From JBHOQS01 sp042408875 (lineage in GTDB: Bacteria; Chloroflexota; UBA11872; JBHOQS01), in NCBI GenBank assembly GCA_042408875.1, contig JBHOQS010000015.1, positions 248,001 through 312,000 on the forward strand: a DNA stretch of 64,000 bases, written 5' to 3'. The translations under genes were made by a program, and so were the position numbers. Below are positions 17,487 to 25,540 of the stretch, piece after piece (within the stretch, counting starts at the first letter, position 1; every line of letters starts with the position of its first letter). The notes below the pieces were generated by a model. That model was given only the letters and a program-made list of their open reading frames with translations. It did not search any database and was not told the DNA's origin.

Positions 17487-18482
17487 GTGGAGCGAGATCA
17501 GAACGCTGACCTCCACCCCCTTCCGGTGCCTGGTGGGCACAGGGAGGCACACCGGAGATCTGCCGTCTCCCCGCAGCGCCGGGAGGAGATCCGTACGCAG
17601 CTTGAGCGCGCCTGCGGGGCCCGCGTGGCACTGGACGAGCCGATGGCCCGACATACCACGTTTCATGTAGGCGGCCCAGCGGATTTCTTCGTGCGGGCCA
17701 GGCATGCCGGTGCCATCGTCGCCGCTATCCGCGTGGCCGAGCAGCACGGCCTGCCGTGGCTCATGCTGGGCGGCGGCGCGAACGTGCTGGTCAGTGACCG
17801 GGGCATCCGCGGAGTAGTTATTAAGAACGAAGCGCGTGGCTGGCGGCGCATGGACGATGGGCTGGTGGTGTGTGCCAGCGGCGAGAGCCTGGTCAAACTA
17901 GCGCGGGATATGGCCGCACAGGGGCTCTCCGGTCTGGAGTGGGCGGTGTCGGTTCCCGGCACCCTGGGCGGTGCGATCGTCGGGAACGCTGGCGCGCACG
18001 GCGGATGCATCGCCAGCGTGCTGGTCGATGTCGAGCTGTTCGAGCACGGGCAGCCGGCGACCCTCCCAGCGGCGGCGCTCGAGCTGGACTATCGCACCAG
18101 TCGCTTGAAGCGAGCAGCACAGCCGGCCGCAGTGCTCTCGGCGGCGCTCCGTCTCACGGCCGACGATCCGGAGCGCATCCGCCAGCGCATGCAGGAGTTC
18201 GCGGCGTACCGGGCGGCGACCCAGCCGAAGGACGCGAGCGTCGGCTGCATCTTCAAGAACCCACCGGAGGAGCCGGCCGGGCGGCTGATCGACCGCCTGG
18301 GGCTGAAAGGCACGCGCTGTGGGAACGTGATGATCTCGCCGGTCCACGCCAACTTCTTCGTGAATACCGGCCATGCCCGTGCGCGCGACGTCCTGGAGCT
18401 GATCGAGCGGACGCGCGAGACGGTGCACCGCCTGGCCGGGGTTGAGCTAGAGACGGAAATTCTGCTGATCGGGGAGTGGTGA
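17487..18482 (+). CDS. murB: UDP-N-acetylenolpyruvoylglucosamine reductase MurB
   Basis: FAD-dependent reduction of enolpyruvyl-UDP-GlcNAc to UDP-MurNAc, using NADPH. The FAD-binding segments HTTFHVGGPADFF, LMLGGGANVLVSDRGIRGVVIKN and SVPGTLGGAIVGNAGAHGG are present, and the C-terminal catalytic part includes GCIFKNP and FVNTGHARARDV. The absence of the long type I insertion suggests the short (type II) form. GTG 17487 is chosen because GGAGGT lies just before it (17477-17482); GTG 17475, overlapping murC by ten bases, is the alternative. Confidence 0.94.
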   Translation: MERDQNADLHPLPVPGGHREAHRRSAVSPQRREEIRTQLERACGARVALDEPMARHTTFHVGGPADFFVRARHAGAIVAAIRVAEQHGLPWLMLGGGANVLVSDRGIRGVVIKNEARGWRRMDDGLVVCASGESLVKLARDMAAQGLSGLEWAVSVPGTLGGAIVGNAGAHGGCIASVLVDVELFEHGQPATLPAAALELDYRTSRLKRAAQPAAVLSAALRLTADDPERIRQRMQEFAAYRAATQPKDASVGCIFKNPPEEPAGRLIDRLGLKGTRCGNVMISPVHANFFVNTGHARARDVLELIERTRETVHRLAGVELETEILLIGEW

Positions 18483-18486
18483 GCTT

Positions 18487-19620
18487 ATGTCCCGTCGTCT
18501 GCGTGTGGCGGTAATCTTTGGTGGACGCTCCGGCGAGCACGAGGTGTCGCTTACCTCCGCGCAGGCGATCATCCGCGCACTCGAAGCCCGGCCGGAGAAG
18601 TATGAGGTCCTGCTCATTGGTATCACGAAGGAGGGCCACTGGCTCACCGGCGGCAATCCGCTCCAGGCCCTCCTGGACGCCGCCCGGGGCCATCCGGCGC
18701 TCCTCGCCTCGAGCACAAGCGAGACCTCTGTAGCGGCCGATCCGGGGGCGGGCGGCCTGGTGCTGCTGCCGAAGCGCGGCGCCCTCGGGCCGGCCGATAC
18801 GCCGGATGGGCGGACTATCGACGTGGTGTTTCCCGTGCTGCACGGTCCCTACGGTGAAGACGGTACTGTGCAGGGGCTGCTGGAGCTGGCCGGTGTACCG
18901 TACGTCGGCGCCGGGGTGCTCGCGTCAGCCGTGGGGATGGACAAGGCCATGATGAAGGCGGTCTTCCAGCAGGCTGGCCTGCCGGTCCTCGACCATCGTG
19001 TCGTTCTACGCAGGCGCTGGCTGGAGCGCCCGCAGACGATCGAAGACGAGATCGAACGCGCCTTCGGCTATCCCGTCTTCGTGAAACCGGCCAACCTGGG
19101 CTCCAGCGTGGGCGTGAGCAAGGTCCACGATCGCAGCGAGCTCCGGCCGGCCCTCGCCGAGGCAGCCCGCTACGATCGCAAGCTCCTCGTCGAACGCGCC
19201 GCGCTGGACTGCCGTGAGATCGAGGTAAGCGTGCTGGGCAACGACGCTCCCATTGCCTCGGTGCCTGGAGAGATCATCCCGCATCGGGAGTTTTATGACT
19301 ACCGTGCCAAGTACTTGGAGGATGGCACGCAGCTCATCATTCCAGCCCGGCTGCCGGCGCCTACAACCGAGCGCGTGCGGGAGCTGGCGGTGAGAGCCTT
19401 CACGGCCATCGACTGCGCCGGCATGGCGCGAGTAGACTTCTTCGTCAGCCGCGATGGCCGTGATGTGTGGGTCAATGAGATCAATACCATCCCTGGCTTC
19501 ACGCCTATCAGCATGTATCCGAAGCTGTGGGAGGCGAGCGGCATCCCATTCCATGAGCTGGTGGATCGTCTGATCGACCTGGCGCTGGAGCGGCACCGCG
19601 AGCGCCGCGGCCAGGACTGA
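18487..19620 (+). CDS. ddl: D-alanine--D-alanine ligase
   Basis: ATP-grasp ligase making the D-Ala-D-Ala dipeptide used by MurF. Motifs: VIFGGRSGEHEVSLTSA, VVFPVLHGPYGEDGTVQG, YVGAGVLASAVGMDK, VKPANLGSSVGVSKV, the omega-loop FYDYRAKY and VNEINTIPGFTPISMYP. The AKY omega-loop signature matches D-Ala-D-Ala rather than D-lactate ligases, so wall precursors should be of the normal, vancomycin-sensitive type (inference). Length 377 is typical. It lies four bases after the murB stop and is followed by ftsQ, a common order. Confidence 0.95.
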   Translation: MSRRLRVAVIFGGRSGEHEVSLTSAQAIIRALEARPEKYEVLLIGITKEGHWLTGGNPLQALLDAARGHPALLASSTSETSVAADPGAGGLVLLPKRGALGPADTPDGRTIDVVFPVLHGPYGEDGTVQGLLELAGVPYVGAGVLASAVGMDKAMMKAVFQQAGLPVLDHRVVLRRRWLERPQTIEDEIERAFGYPVFVKPANLGSSVGVSKVHDRSELRPALAEAARYDRKLLVERAALDCREIEVSVLGNDAPIASVPGEIIPHREFYDYRAKYLEDGTQLIIPARLPAPTTERVRELAVRAFTAIDCAGMARVDFFVSRDGRDVWVNEINTIPGFTPISMYPKLWEASGIPFHELVDRLIDLALERHRERRGQD

Positions 19621-19633
19621 CCGAGATGCAGTG

Positions 19634-20539
19634 ATGATGTATCGCATCCCCGCTCGGCGCGCCGCGCTGGCGCGGCGGCACCGGCTACGCGCCGGGCTCG
19701 TTTGGCTCTGGCACCATGGGCCGGCGCTGGCCGGCCTTGGTCTGGTGACCTACCTCATCGGGGTGGTACTGACCCATCCCCTCTTCGATGTGCGCGAAGT
19801 TACTGTCTCGCGGGTGAACCCTGACGCTGGGGGGGTGAGCACCTTGCCGGCGCTCCAGCGGGTCACCCAGGTCGTCGGGACCAACATCTTTCGCGTGAAC
19901 ACGGCACAGCTTGAGGAGGACCTGGGCCGTATCCCCAGCGTGCGACGCGTGCGTGTCCTCACCGCCCTGCCGGACCGCCTGATCGTGGAGATCATCGAGC
20001 GGGAACCGAAGGCGATCTGGCGGACTAGCCAGGGCCCGCTCCTGGTAGACGAGGAGGGTATGATCATCGCCACTGGTGAGACACCAGGGGGCTCGGCTGG
20101 CCGGCCCTCTCTAGTCGAGATCCTTGACCAGGATCAACAGGGGCTGGCGCCTGGCATGACGGTCGACCGGCGGGCCATCACGCTCGCCGAACGCCTGTCC
20201 GTGCTCCTTCCGGCAGCCGGGCTGCCGGTCAAGGAGTTTCACTACTCGACCCGGCTGGGGCTGGTGACGCTCACCGAGTCGGGCATCCAGGTGCTGTTCG
20301 GCTTTGATGGCCCGGTAGAAAGAGGCGTGTCGGACCTGCTGACGGTGCTCGAGGTGGCTAGACGCCGCGGCGACCAGATCAGGCTGGTCGATGTCCGGCC
20401 CGAGGGGCGGCCGTACTACCAGCCCGTGGTGACGCCGACTGCGGCGCCCAGCCTGACGGTGACAGCAGGCGCGCGGCAGCCAGCGCGCCCGTCTCCCACG
20501 CCGGCGCGGCCTAGAGCGTCCCCGACACCCGCCCGTTAG
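19634..20539 (+). CDS. ftsQ: Cell-division protein FtsQ (POTRA domain)
   Basis: Bitopic membrane protein linking the divisome. Basic cytoplasmic N-terminus, one transmembrane helix (about residues 27-48), then the POTRA-like segment HPLFDVREVTVSRVNPD...GTNIFRVNTAQLEEDLGRIPSVRRVRVLTALPDRLIVEIIEREP, followed by the FtsQ beta domain (LLVDEEGMIIA). A Pro/Thr-rich tail of about 35 residues ends the protein. Three consecutive possible starts occur at GTG 19631, ATG 19634 and ATG 19637. It is 13 bp after ddl and 11 bp before the next gene. Confidence 0.88.
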   Translation: MMYRIPARRAALARRHRLRAGLVWLWHHGPALAGLGLVTYLIGVVLTHPLFDVREVTVSRVNPDAGGVSTLPALQRVTQVVGTNIFRVNTAQLEEDLGRIPSVRRVRVLTALPDRLIVEIIEREPKAIWRTSQGPLLVDEEGMIIATGETPGGSAGRPSLVEILDQDQQGLAPGMTVDRRAITLAERLSVLLPAAGLPVKEFHYSTRLGLVTLTESGIQVLFGFDGPVERGVSDLLTVLEVARRRGDQIRLVDVRPEGRPYYQPVVTPTAAPSLTVTAGARQPARPSPTPARPRASPTPAR

Positions 20540-20550
20540 GAGCACCAGCC

Positions 20551-20949
20551 ATGTGGCTTGCCACTCTTGGACTGCTGCTTGGCCTGATCCTCGGCCTGCG
20601 CTTCGCCGGTGCGCTGCCGGCCGAACTCGCACGCTACAATGCACTGGCCATCCTGGTCGCTCTAGACACGCTGCTGGGCGCCACACGCGCTGATCTAGAA
20701 GGACGCTACAGCCACCGCGTCCTGCTGCTGGGATTGTTCGCCAGCGCCGCGCTGGCCTGGGGACTAACCTGGCTAGGGGAGTACATCGGCCTCGAGCTTC
20801 ACCTGGCCGTCGTCGTCGCGCTCGGGGCCCGTCTGTTTCACAATGCTGCGGGGCTGTGCCGGATCGTTGGGGGCGAACAACCAGCGCACGGTGGAGCAGA
20901 GCGAGGCTTGCAGTCGCAGAACCAGGGCGGGTATAATGCCCGGCATTGA
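20551..20949 (+). CDS. sbp: Small basic protein Sbp (DUF1290)
   Basis: A 132-residue membrane protein with three hydrophobic helices. It matches the DUF1290/Sbp pattern seen between ftsQ-like and ftsA/ftsZ genes in Firmicutes, Actinobacteria and Chloroflexota: WLATLGLLLGLILGL at the start, ARYNALAILVALDTLLGATRADLEGRY in the middle and HLAVVVALGARLFHNAAGL near the end. The function is not well defined; a role in divisome or membrane organisation is inferred from location. The last 30 residues (QPAHGGAERG...) are an unusual polar tail. The ftsA promoter lies inside this end. Confidence 0.82.
   Translation: MWLATLGLLLGLILGLRFAGALPAELARYNALAILVALDTLLGATRADLEGRYSHRVLLLGLFASAALAWGLTWLGEYIGLELHLAVVVALGARLFHNAAGLCRIVGGEQPAHGGAERGLQSQNQGGYNARH
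20908..20937 (+). promoter_or_regulatory. Sigma-70-type promoter before ftsA
   Basis: TTGCAG at 20908-20913 and TATAAT at 20932-20937 are separated by 18 bp. The -10 is consensus. It lies in the 3' end of sbp, about 90 bp before the ftsA start, and would give ftsA-ftsZ transcription independent of the long upstream cluster. Confidence 0.7.
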
Positions 20950-21027
20950 GCCTCGCTCTCACCTCTGCTCACATGTGCGCTGCATACCAACCGGCACTAA
21001 CCGGCGCGAGGAACGGGTAACGCGACC

Positions 21028-22272
21028 TTGGCAAGAGACCGGATCGTCATCGGCATTGACATTGGCACAACCAAGACCTGCACCCTCGTGGGTGAGCTCT
21101 CCAGCGACGGACATCTCAGTATCACCGGCTACGGCATTGGTCCCTCGCAGGGGATGCGGCGCGGCATGGTCGTGGATATCGAAGGGGTCACCGCCGCAGT
21201 GATGAAAGCCACGGCGCGGGCAGAGCGGCTGGCGCGGTGCAAGATCGAGACGGCCTATGTCTCGATCGCCGGCAGCCACATTGCCTCGGAGAATAGCCGC
21301 GGCACTGTCACGTTCCCGCCGGGGGCCCACGAAATCACGCCGGCAGATGTGCAGCGGGCGGTTGAAGCTGCCCGCGCCATGCCGCTCGCGGCGGACCGCG
21401 AGATCATCCATCTCGTGCCGCGCGGCTTCATCGTGGATGGGCAGGACGGCGTGCGGGACCCGGTCGGCATGGCCGGCCACCGCCTGGAGGTTGAGGCACA
21501 CATCGTCACCGGTGCGGTGGCGACCATTCACAATCTCATCAGATGTGTCCACCGCGCCGGGATCGAGGTGGACGATCTGGTGCTCCAGCCACTTGCCTCG
21601 GCTGAGGCGGTGCTGACGGACGTTGAGCGAGAGCTGGGCGTGGTGCTGGTCGATATCGGTGGCGGCACGACTGACGTCGCTGTGTTCATCCAGGGGAGCA
21701 TCTGGTACAGCGCGGTCCTGCCGCTCGGTGGCAACAATATCACGCACGACCTCGCGGTTGGCCTGCGTATCCCCACCGAGGCCGCAGAGGAGCTGAAGCT
21801 CACCCATGCCACAGTGCACCCAAACGAGCTCGGCCAGGGTGGGACGATCGAGGTCGAGTCGTTCGAGCCGGGTGTGCCGCAGACCGTCGATCGGCAGCAG
21901 GTGACCGAGATCGTGCTCGCTCGTGTGGAGGAGATCCTGGAGCATGTCGCCACGGAGATCAAGAAGTCGGGCTACTGGGGGCTCATCCCGGCCGGGGTCG
22001 TACTGACGGGAGGCACTGCGGAGCTCCGTGGCCTGCCCGCCCTGGCCCAGCGTGTCTTAGACATGCCGGTGCGCGTGGGCCTCCCGCGAGGCTTCGACGG
22101 CTTGTCTGATACCTTGAGCCGGCCCGCTTTCGCCACGAGCGTCGGGCTGGTGCTCTGGGGCGCAGGGAACCCAGTGCACGCCCATTCCCCGCGGCGTGTC
22201 CCTGCGCTCGGCTCCGGGCTCGCCAGCGTGATGCGCCATATTGGACGCATGCTGGGCGCATTTGCGGTTTAG
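21028..22272 (+). CDS. ftsA: Cell-division protein FtsA
   Basis: Actin-like ATPase that tethers FtsZ filaments to the membrane. The phosphate-1 motif VIGIDIGTTKTC, the connecting block YVSIAGSHIASENSRG and the phosphate-2 motif VVLVDIGGGTTDVAVF are present, then LTGGTAELRGL for adenosine binding. The C-terminus (LASVMRHIGRMLGAF) is the amphipathic membrane-targeting helix expected of FtsA. TTG 21028 is the start; no nearer ATG precedes the conserved beginning. Length 414 is typical. The ftsZ gene follows after a 100-180 bp leader containing a promoter and hairpin. Confidence 0.95.
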   Translation: MARDRIVIGIDIGTTKTCTLVGELSSDGHLSITGYGIGPSQGMRRGMVVDIEGVTAAVMKATARAERLARCKIETAYVSIAGSHIASENSRGTVTFPPGAHEITPADVQRAVEAARAMPLAADREIIHLVPRGFIVDGQDGVRDPVGMAGHRLEVEAHIVTGAVATIHNLIRCVHRAGIEVDDLVLQPLASAEAVLTDVERELGVVLVDIGGGTTDVAVFIQGSIWYSAVLPLGGNNITHDLAVGLRIPTEAAEELKLTHATVHPNELGQGGTIEVESFEPGVPQTVDRQQVTEIVLARVEEILEHVATEIKKSGYWGLIPAGVVLTGGTAELRGLPALAQRVLDMPVRVGLPRGFDGLSDTLSRPAFATSVGLVLWGAGNPVHAHSPRRVPALGSGLASVMRHIGRMLGAFAV

Positions 22273-22292
22273 GCGGGCTCCTGCGCTACAAT
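22262..22292 (+). promoter_or_regulatory. Candidate ftsZ promoter
   Basis: TTGCGG (22262-22267, spanning the ftsA stop) and TACAAT (22287-22292), 19 bp apart. A transcript from here would start near 22299, inside or just before the stem-loop at 22297-22339, and run to the ftsZ start. The -35 and spacing are imperfect. Confidence 0.5.
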
Positions 22293-22296
22293 GTCT

Positions 22297-22339
22297 CAAC
22301 GATCTGGAGGGCGCCGGGCGCGCGCGGCGCAGATCGTTG
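22297..22339 (+). promoter_or_regulatory. Stem-loop in the ftsA-ftsZ spacer
   Basis: CAACGATCT (22297-22305) pairs perfectly with AGATCGTTG (22331-22339). The 25-nt interior is GC-rich and can form a further GCGCC/GGCGC stem. There is no U-run, so it is more likely an mRNA leader structure, processing site or operator than a terminator. A short repeat of the form TCGT..TAACCA follows at 22335-22355. Confidence 0.6.
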
Positions 22340-22449
22340 TAACCAGTCGTAACCACGGGAGGTAGTGCTACGTCGTGGACAACGAGAGGCGCAGGCTGGC
22401 GCGTATGTTTAGCGACGCAGAGCGCCACACGCCGGCGGAGGAGAACACC

Positions 22450-23550
22450 ATGATCAGCGACTTAGGCATCGAAGGGTTCGCACAGATCAAGGTCGTGGGC
22501 GTGGGAGGTGGCGGCTGCAATGCGGTGGACCGCATGATCCTGTCAGACATCCGCGGCGTTGAGTTCATCGCCATTAACACGGATGCCCAGGCGCTGCTTC
22601 GCTCCGAAGCCCCGACCAAACTCCGCATCGGCGACAAGCTCACCAAAGGGCTGGGCGCAGGTGGGAACCCCCAGGTCGGCGCCAAGGCCGCTGAAGAAGA
22701 TCTGGAGACCATTCAGGAGCATCTGAAGGGCGCTGACATGATCTTCATCACCGCCGGCATGGGCGGCGGCACTGGCACCGGGGCGGCGCCCAAGATCGCC
22801 GAGATTGCGCGGGCACTGGGCGCCCTCACCATCGGGGTCGTCACGAAGCCCTTCCCCTTCGAGGGGAAGCGCCGGATGGCCATTGCCGAGGAAGGCATTC
22901 AGACGCTTAAGGAGCACGTCGACACGCTCATTACCATCCCGAACGAGCGTCTGCTGCAGATCGCCGATAAGAAGATGTCCCTGGGCGATGCCTTCCGCCT
23001 GGCAGACGATGTGCTCCGCCAGGGCATCCAGGGCATCTCTGATCTGATCACGGTGCCTGGGCTCATCAACGTCGACTTTGCCGACGTGAAAACGATTATG
23101 TCAAACGCTGGCTCGGCACTGATGGCGATCGGCCGCGGCAGCGGGGAGAACCGCGCGGCGGATGCAGCGCGCGCCGCCATCGCCAGCCCGCTGTTGGACA
23201 TTAACATCGACGGTGCCCGCGGCATCCTGTTCAACGTGACAGGCGGGCCCAGCCTGACCCTGCACGAGGTGAGCGAGGCGGCCGAACTCGTGGCGCAGGC
23301 GGCCGATCCGGACGCCAACATTATCTTCGGCGCTGTGATCGACCCGCGCTTCGAAGACGAGGTGCAGGTAACAGTCATCGCTACCGGCTTCGACATGCGC
23401 CCGCAGGCGCGTCCGGTGCGGCCGATCTCGCCGGTGCGGCCGCCCAGCACGCCGCAGCCCCAGCCGCAACCGCAGCCGGCCGGGCCGCGGGAGACGCCGC
23501 GCCTTTCCGAAGACGACACCGACGTCCCGGCCTTCCTGCGCCGGCGTTAG
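22450..23550 (+). CDS. ftsZ: Cell-division GTPase FtsZ
   Basis: Tubulin-like GTPase forming the Z-ring. Motifs: IKVVGVGGGGCNAVDRM, the GTP-binding GMGGGTGTGAAP, NERLLQIADKKMSL, NVDFADVKTIM and a C-terminal peptide ending DVPAFLRRR, which should bind FtsA. A Pro/Gln-rich linker precedes that peptide. ATG 22450 is preferred since GGAGGAG (22437-22443) stands six bases upstream and gives the usual N-terminal length. GTG 22375, with GGGAGGT at 22357, would add 25 charged residues; both starts could be used. The gene ends the division cluster. Confidence 0.96.
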   Translation: MISDLGIEGFAQIKVVGVGGGGCNAVDRMILSDIRGVEFIAINTDAQALLRSEAPTKLRIGDKLTKGLGAGGNPQVGAKAAEEDLETIQEHLKGADMIFITAGMGGGTGTGAAPKIAEIARALGALTIGVVTKPFPFEGKRRMAIAEEGIQTLKEHVDTLITIPNERLLQIADKKMSLGDAFRLADDVLRQGIQGISDLITVPGLINVDFADVKTIMSNAGSALMAIGRGSGENRAADAARAAIASPLLDINIDGARGILFNVTGGPSLTLHEVSEAAELVAQAADPDANIIFGAVIDPRFEDEVQVTVIATGFDMRPQARPVRPISPVRPPSTPQPQPQPQPAGPRETPRLSEDDTDVPAFLRRR

Positions 23551-23562
23551 CACACGCAGACA

Positions 23563-23591
23563 GAGGGCGGGGGCGAAGAAGCCCTCGCCCC
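23563..23591 (+). terminator. Stem-loop after ftsZ
   Basis: Two mutually exclusive GC-rich hairpins overlap here: GAGGGC/GCCCTC (23563-23568 with 23581-23586) and GGGGCGA/TCGCCCC (23570-23576 with 23585-23591). They begin 13 bases after the ftsZ stop. No T-run follows, so this is at best a Rho-assisted or 3'-end-stabilising structure. Confidence 0.4.
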
Positions 23592-23696
23592 GGCGGGGTC
23601 CCACATAGCATCCGCGCCCAGGCGAGCTCCAGGGTACAGCTACCCGATTACGCCGGGCGGCTGAGCGCGGCAGGCAGCCTGCCGAGCCTAGAGCCC

Positions 23697-23822
23697 AAAA
23701 AGAAAACGTCCCGAGAAGCCTCCCGATGTTCTGCCCGCTCGTGGCGGGCCACCTCGGTGAGCTCCTCGGGACATCAGGCCGCGGACGGACCGGGCGGTTC
23801 CCGATGATCGCCCGCTGCCTCC
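23697..23822 (-). ncRNA. Candidate structured small RNA, about 125 nt
   Basis: Transcribed leftward, convergent with ftsZ. A possible promoter has ATCATA (23829-23834; TATGAT on the minus strand) 17 bp from ACGCCA (23852-23857; TGGCGT). The 5' domain can fold as CGCGGA/TCCGCG enclosing CGGGCG/CGCCCG. The 3' domain is closed by GTCCCGAG/CTCGGGAC (23765-23772 with 23708-23715) and encloses a GCCCGC/GCGGGC hairpin. On the minus strand the closing stem is followed by the U-rich run GTTTTCTTTTT, a good intrinsic terminator. The segment TCGGGA occurs three times and competes for one TCCCGA, which would allow alternative folds. It does not match 6S, SRP, tmRNA, RNase P or T-box signatures that I can recognise. 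Confidence 0.5.
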
Positions 23823-23828
23823 GCGTTT

Positions 23829-23857
23829 ATCATAACACGCACGGTGCCGGTACGCCA
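23829..23857 (-). promoter_or_regulatory. Putative promoter of the small RNA
   Basis: On the minus strand a TATGAT -10 (23834-23829) lies 17 bp from a weak TGGCGT -35 (23857-23852). The local AT-rich stretch TTTATCATAAC stands out in a GC-rich spacer. Confidence 0.4.
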
Positions 23858-23907
23858 GCCAGCAAGCGTGGGAGGAGGGGGTGAGCGATCCGCAGGGCCT
23901 GGCGCAC

Positions 23908-23936
23908 TTGGCGCTCGCACTGGAGCGGGCTATAAT
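23908..23936 (+). promoter_or_regulatory. Promoter of the CAU tRNA
   Basis: TTGGCG (23908-23913) and a consensus TATAAT (23931-23936) with exactly 17 bp between them. The tRNA begins 15 bases after the -10, consistent with a short 5' leader. Confidence 0.8.
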
Positions 23937-23951
23937 AGTCTTTGCAGAGTT

Positions 23952-24023
23952 GCCGGTGTAGCTCAGCGGTAGAGCAGGGGACTCATAAGCCCTTGGTCGC
24001 CCGTTCGAATCGGGCCTCCGGCA
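23952..24023 (+). tRNA. tRNA with CAU anticodon (Met elongator or Ile2)
   Basis: A 72-nt cloverleaf: acceptor GCCGGTG/CTCCGGC (one T-T mismatch), D-arm GCTC-AGCGGTA-GAGC, anticodon arm GGGGA-CTCATAA-GCCCT, variable TGGTC, T-arm GCCCG-TTCGAAT-CGGGC, discriminator A. CCA is not encoded. The CAU anticodon with a TTGGTC-type variable region resembles tRNA-Ile2, whose C34 is changed to lysidine, as much as elongator Met; sequence alone does not settle it. The acceptor mismatch and the A-G pair closing the anticodon stem are unusual. It has its own promoter and terminator. Confidence 0.9.
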
Positions 24024-24033
24024 CGTCTACCTG

Positions 24034-24064
24034 GGGCTGGGACGTGTCCCAGCCCTTTCCTTTT
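24034..24064 (+). terminator. Intrinsic terminator of the tRNA
   Basis: GGGCTGGGAC (24034-24043) pairs perfectly with GTCCCAGCCC (24046-24055) across a two-base loop, followed by TTTCCTTTT. It starts ten bases after the mature tRNA end. Confidence 0.9.
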
Positions 24065-24256
24065 GTGTCCACCGCGGGGGCGCCGCTCCGCCTGATGCTC
24101 TATCGGATGCCCTGCCCTCAGCCACGCCGGCCGAGCGACGCTCGGGCTAAATTGCTCCCGCCTCGTCGAGGCGTACCCCGGCTACGGCTACGCTGGTGTG
24201 CCCGATCCCTAGGCCCGCGCCGGAAGACGACGGGGTGTCCTGGATGGACCGGCAGA

Positions 24257-24286
24257 CCGGGGAGCGGCGCCTGCGCCGCTCCCCGG
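24257..24286. repeat. Perfect 14-bp inverted repeat with 2-nt loop
   Basis: CCGGGGAGCGGCGC (24257-24270) and its exact complement GCGCCGCTCCCCGG (24273-24286) flank CT. There is no T-run on either side. It lies in the 360-bp stretch between the tRNA terminator and the 3' end of the sugar-binding pseudogene; no convincing gene is visible in that stretch. Confidence 0.8.
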
Positions 24287-24426
24287 TGCAGGTCGCCTGG
24301 TTCCAGCGGCATCCGACCATGGAGGGGTCAAGCACCGCTGCGAAACACCTGCTGGGCGATGCCTTGCGCGATACCCTGGCCCCGGCTCCGCGGCACGTTC
24401 AATGCTGCCAGCCAGAGCATGCAGCC

Positions 24427-25435
24427 TTATGCCAGCACCCCGAGCTCCTGGAATTTCGCGTTGATCTGCGCGGCGTACTGCGCCAGGGCTTCTTTGGGCG
24501 AGAGCTTCCCCGCGAGCGCGTTATTAGTCGCCCTCGCCAGGACATCCCACACCGCTAGACCAGCCGGCATGACTGGACGATGGCGTGAGCTCGCCAGGGC
24601 ATTTGAGCTGAACTGGTATAGCCTCTTTCCCGGCCTCCGGCATCTGATCTTTTGCTACCTCGAAGATAGCCTCGCCGCCTCTCCGGTTCGTCACTACCGG
24701 CGGGTACCAGTACCCCGCTGTGCTCCTCGCCGGGTCGGTGCGAAAGCTGTTGAGCGTCCCCTCCGCCCACACACGCAGCCCTTCTCCAGCCGTCACATAG
24801 GCGATGAATTCTATCGCTTGCGCCGGGTGCTTGCTGTCTTTCATCACCACCATGTTCCAGATGCCGGACCAGGTGAGTGGCTGCTTGCCTTGCGGAACTG
24901 GTGGTAGGGTGAAGCCAAAGTCAAGCGTGGGCGCGAACTTCCCAATGGTCGCCCCGAAGGTATCCGTCGTGATCATCATCGGCACCTTACCGGCCAGCCA
25001 GACGTGGCCTGCGCCGGGGGCGCAGCTCTCCTGGAGCCAGGCATCACTGCGTTGCTTGCCACCGATGAGATCGTACAGACTCACCAGGTATTCAAGTGCC
25101 TGGACCCATTTGTCATCGTCGATGATGCAGCGCTGCTTGGTACCATCTGGGCTGAGCTGCACCGGCTCGGCGCCGTTTGGCCAGCCGAACAGGTAAAGCC
25201 AGGAGTTGCCGAACAGAGGGATGAACCCGACGCGCTCGTAGCTCTCGCCTTTGGGCCGTGTCAGCCGGCGCGTGTACTCACAGAGCTCGCCCCAGTTCGC
25301 CGGACTCCGGTCGGCATCGAGCCCTTCAGCCCTGAAGACCTTCTCCGGAGAGATCGCCTCCATCCACCAATTGCTTCCATCCAGGAGGTTGCCTTCATGC
25401 CAGCTTCGCCAGGACTGCGCTCTCCTGCACTGCAC
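24427..25435 (-). pseudogene. Sugar ABC transporter substrate-binding protein, truncated and frameshifted
   Basis: A family-1 extracellular solute-binding protein without its N-terminal part. The readable portion covers FRAEGLDADRSPANWGELCEYTRRLT, WLYLFGWPNGAE, VWLAGKVPMMITTDTFGA, TWSGIWNMVVMKDSKHPAQA and AEGTLNSFRTDPA. Near 24570 the frame breaks; the true end, MPAGLAVWDVLARATNNALAG...AALNAKF-like sequence ending at TAA 24427-24429, continues in another frame. Residues before about 25390 are unlike the family. A matching N-terminal fragment lies inverted at 25541. A complete paralog is encoded at 60662. Confidence 0.75.
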
Positions 25436-25540
25436 CCGGTGTGGGGAGAGACAGACCGTATCTCCTGTCAGGCATGCGGAGGTCTCGCAGAGTGATTATG
25501 CTGCAATGTAGTATAGTATCATGCGTAGCTCTACACGATC

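Noticed and set aside
23697..23822. T-box riboswitch on the minus strand
   Set aside because: A GGTGGC segment resembles the T-box core, but the full GGTGGNACCGCG motif and a downstream aminoacyl-tRNA or amino acid gene are missing.
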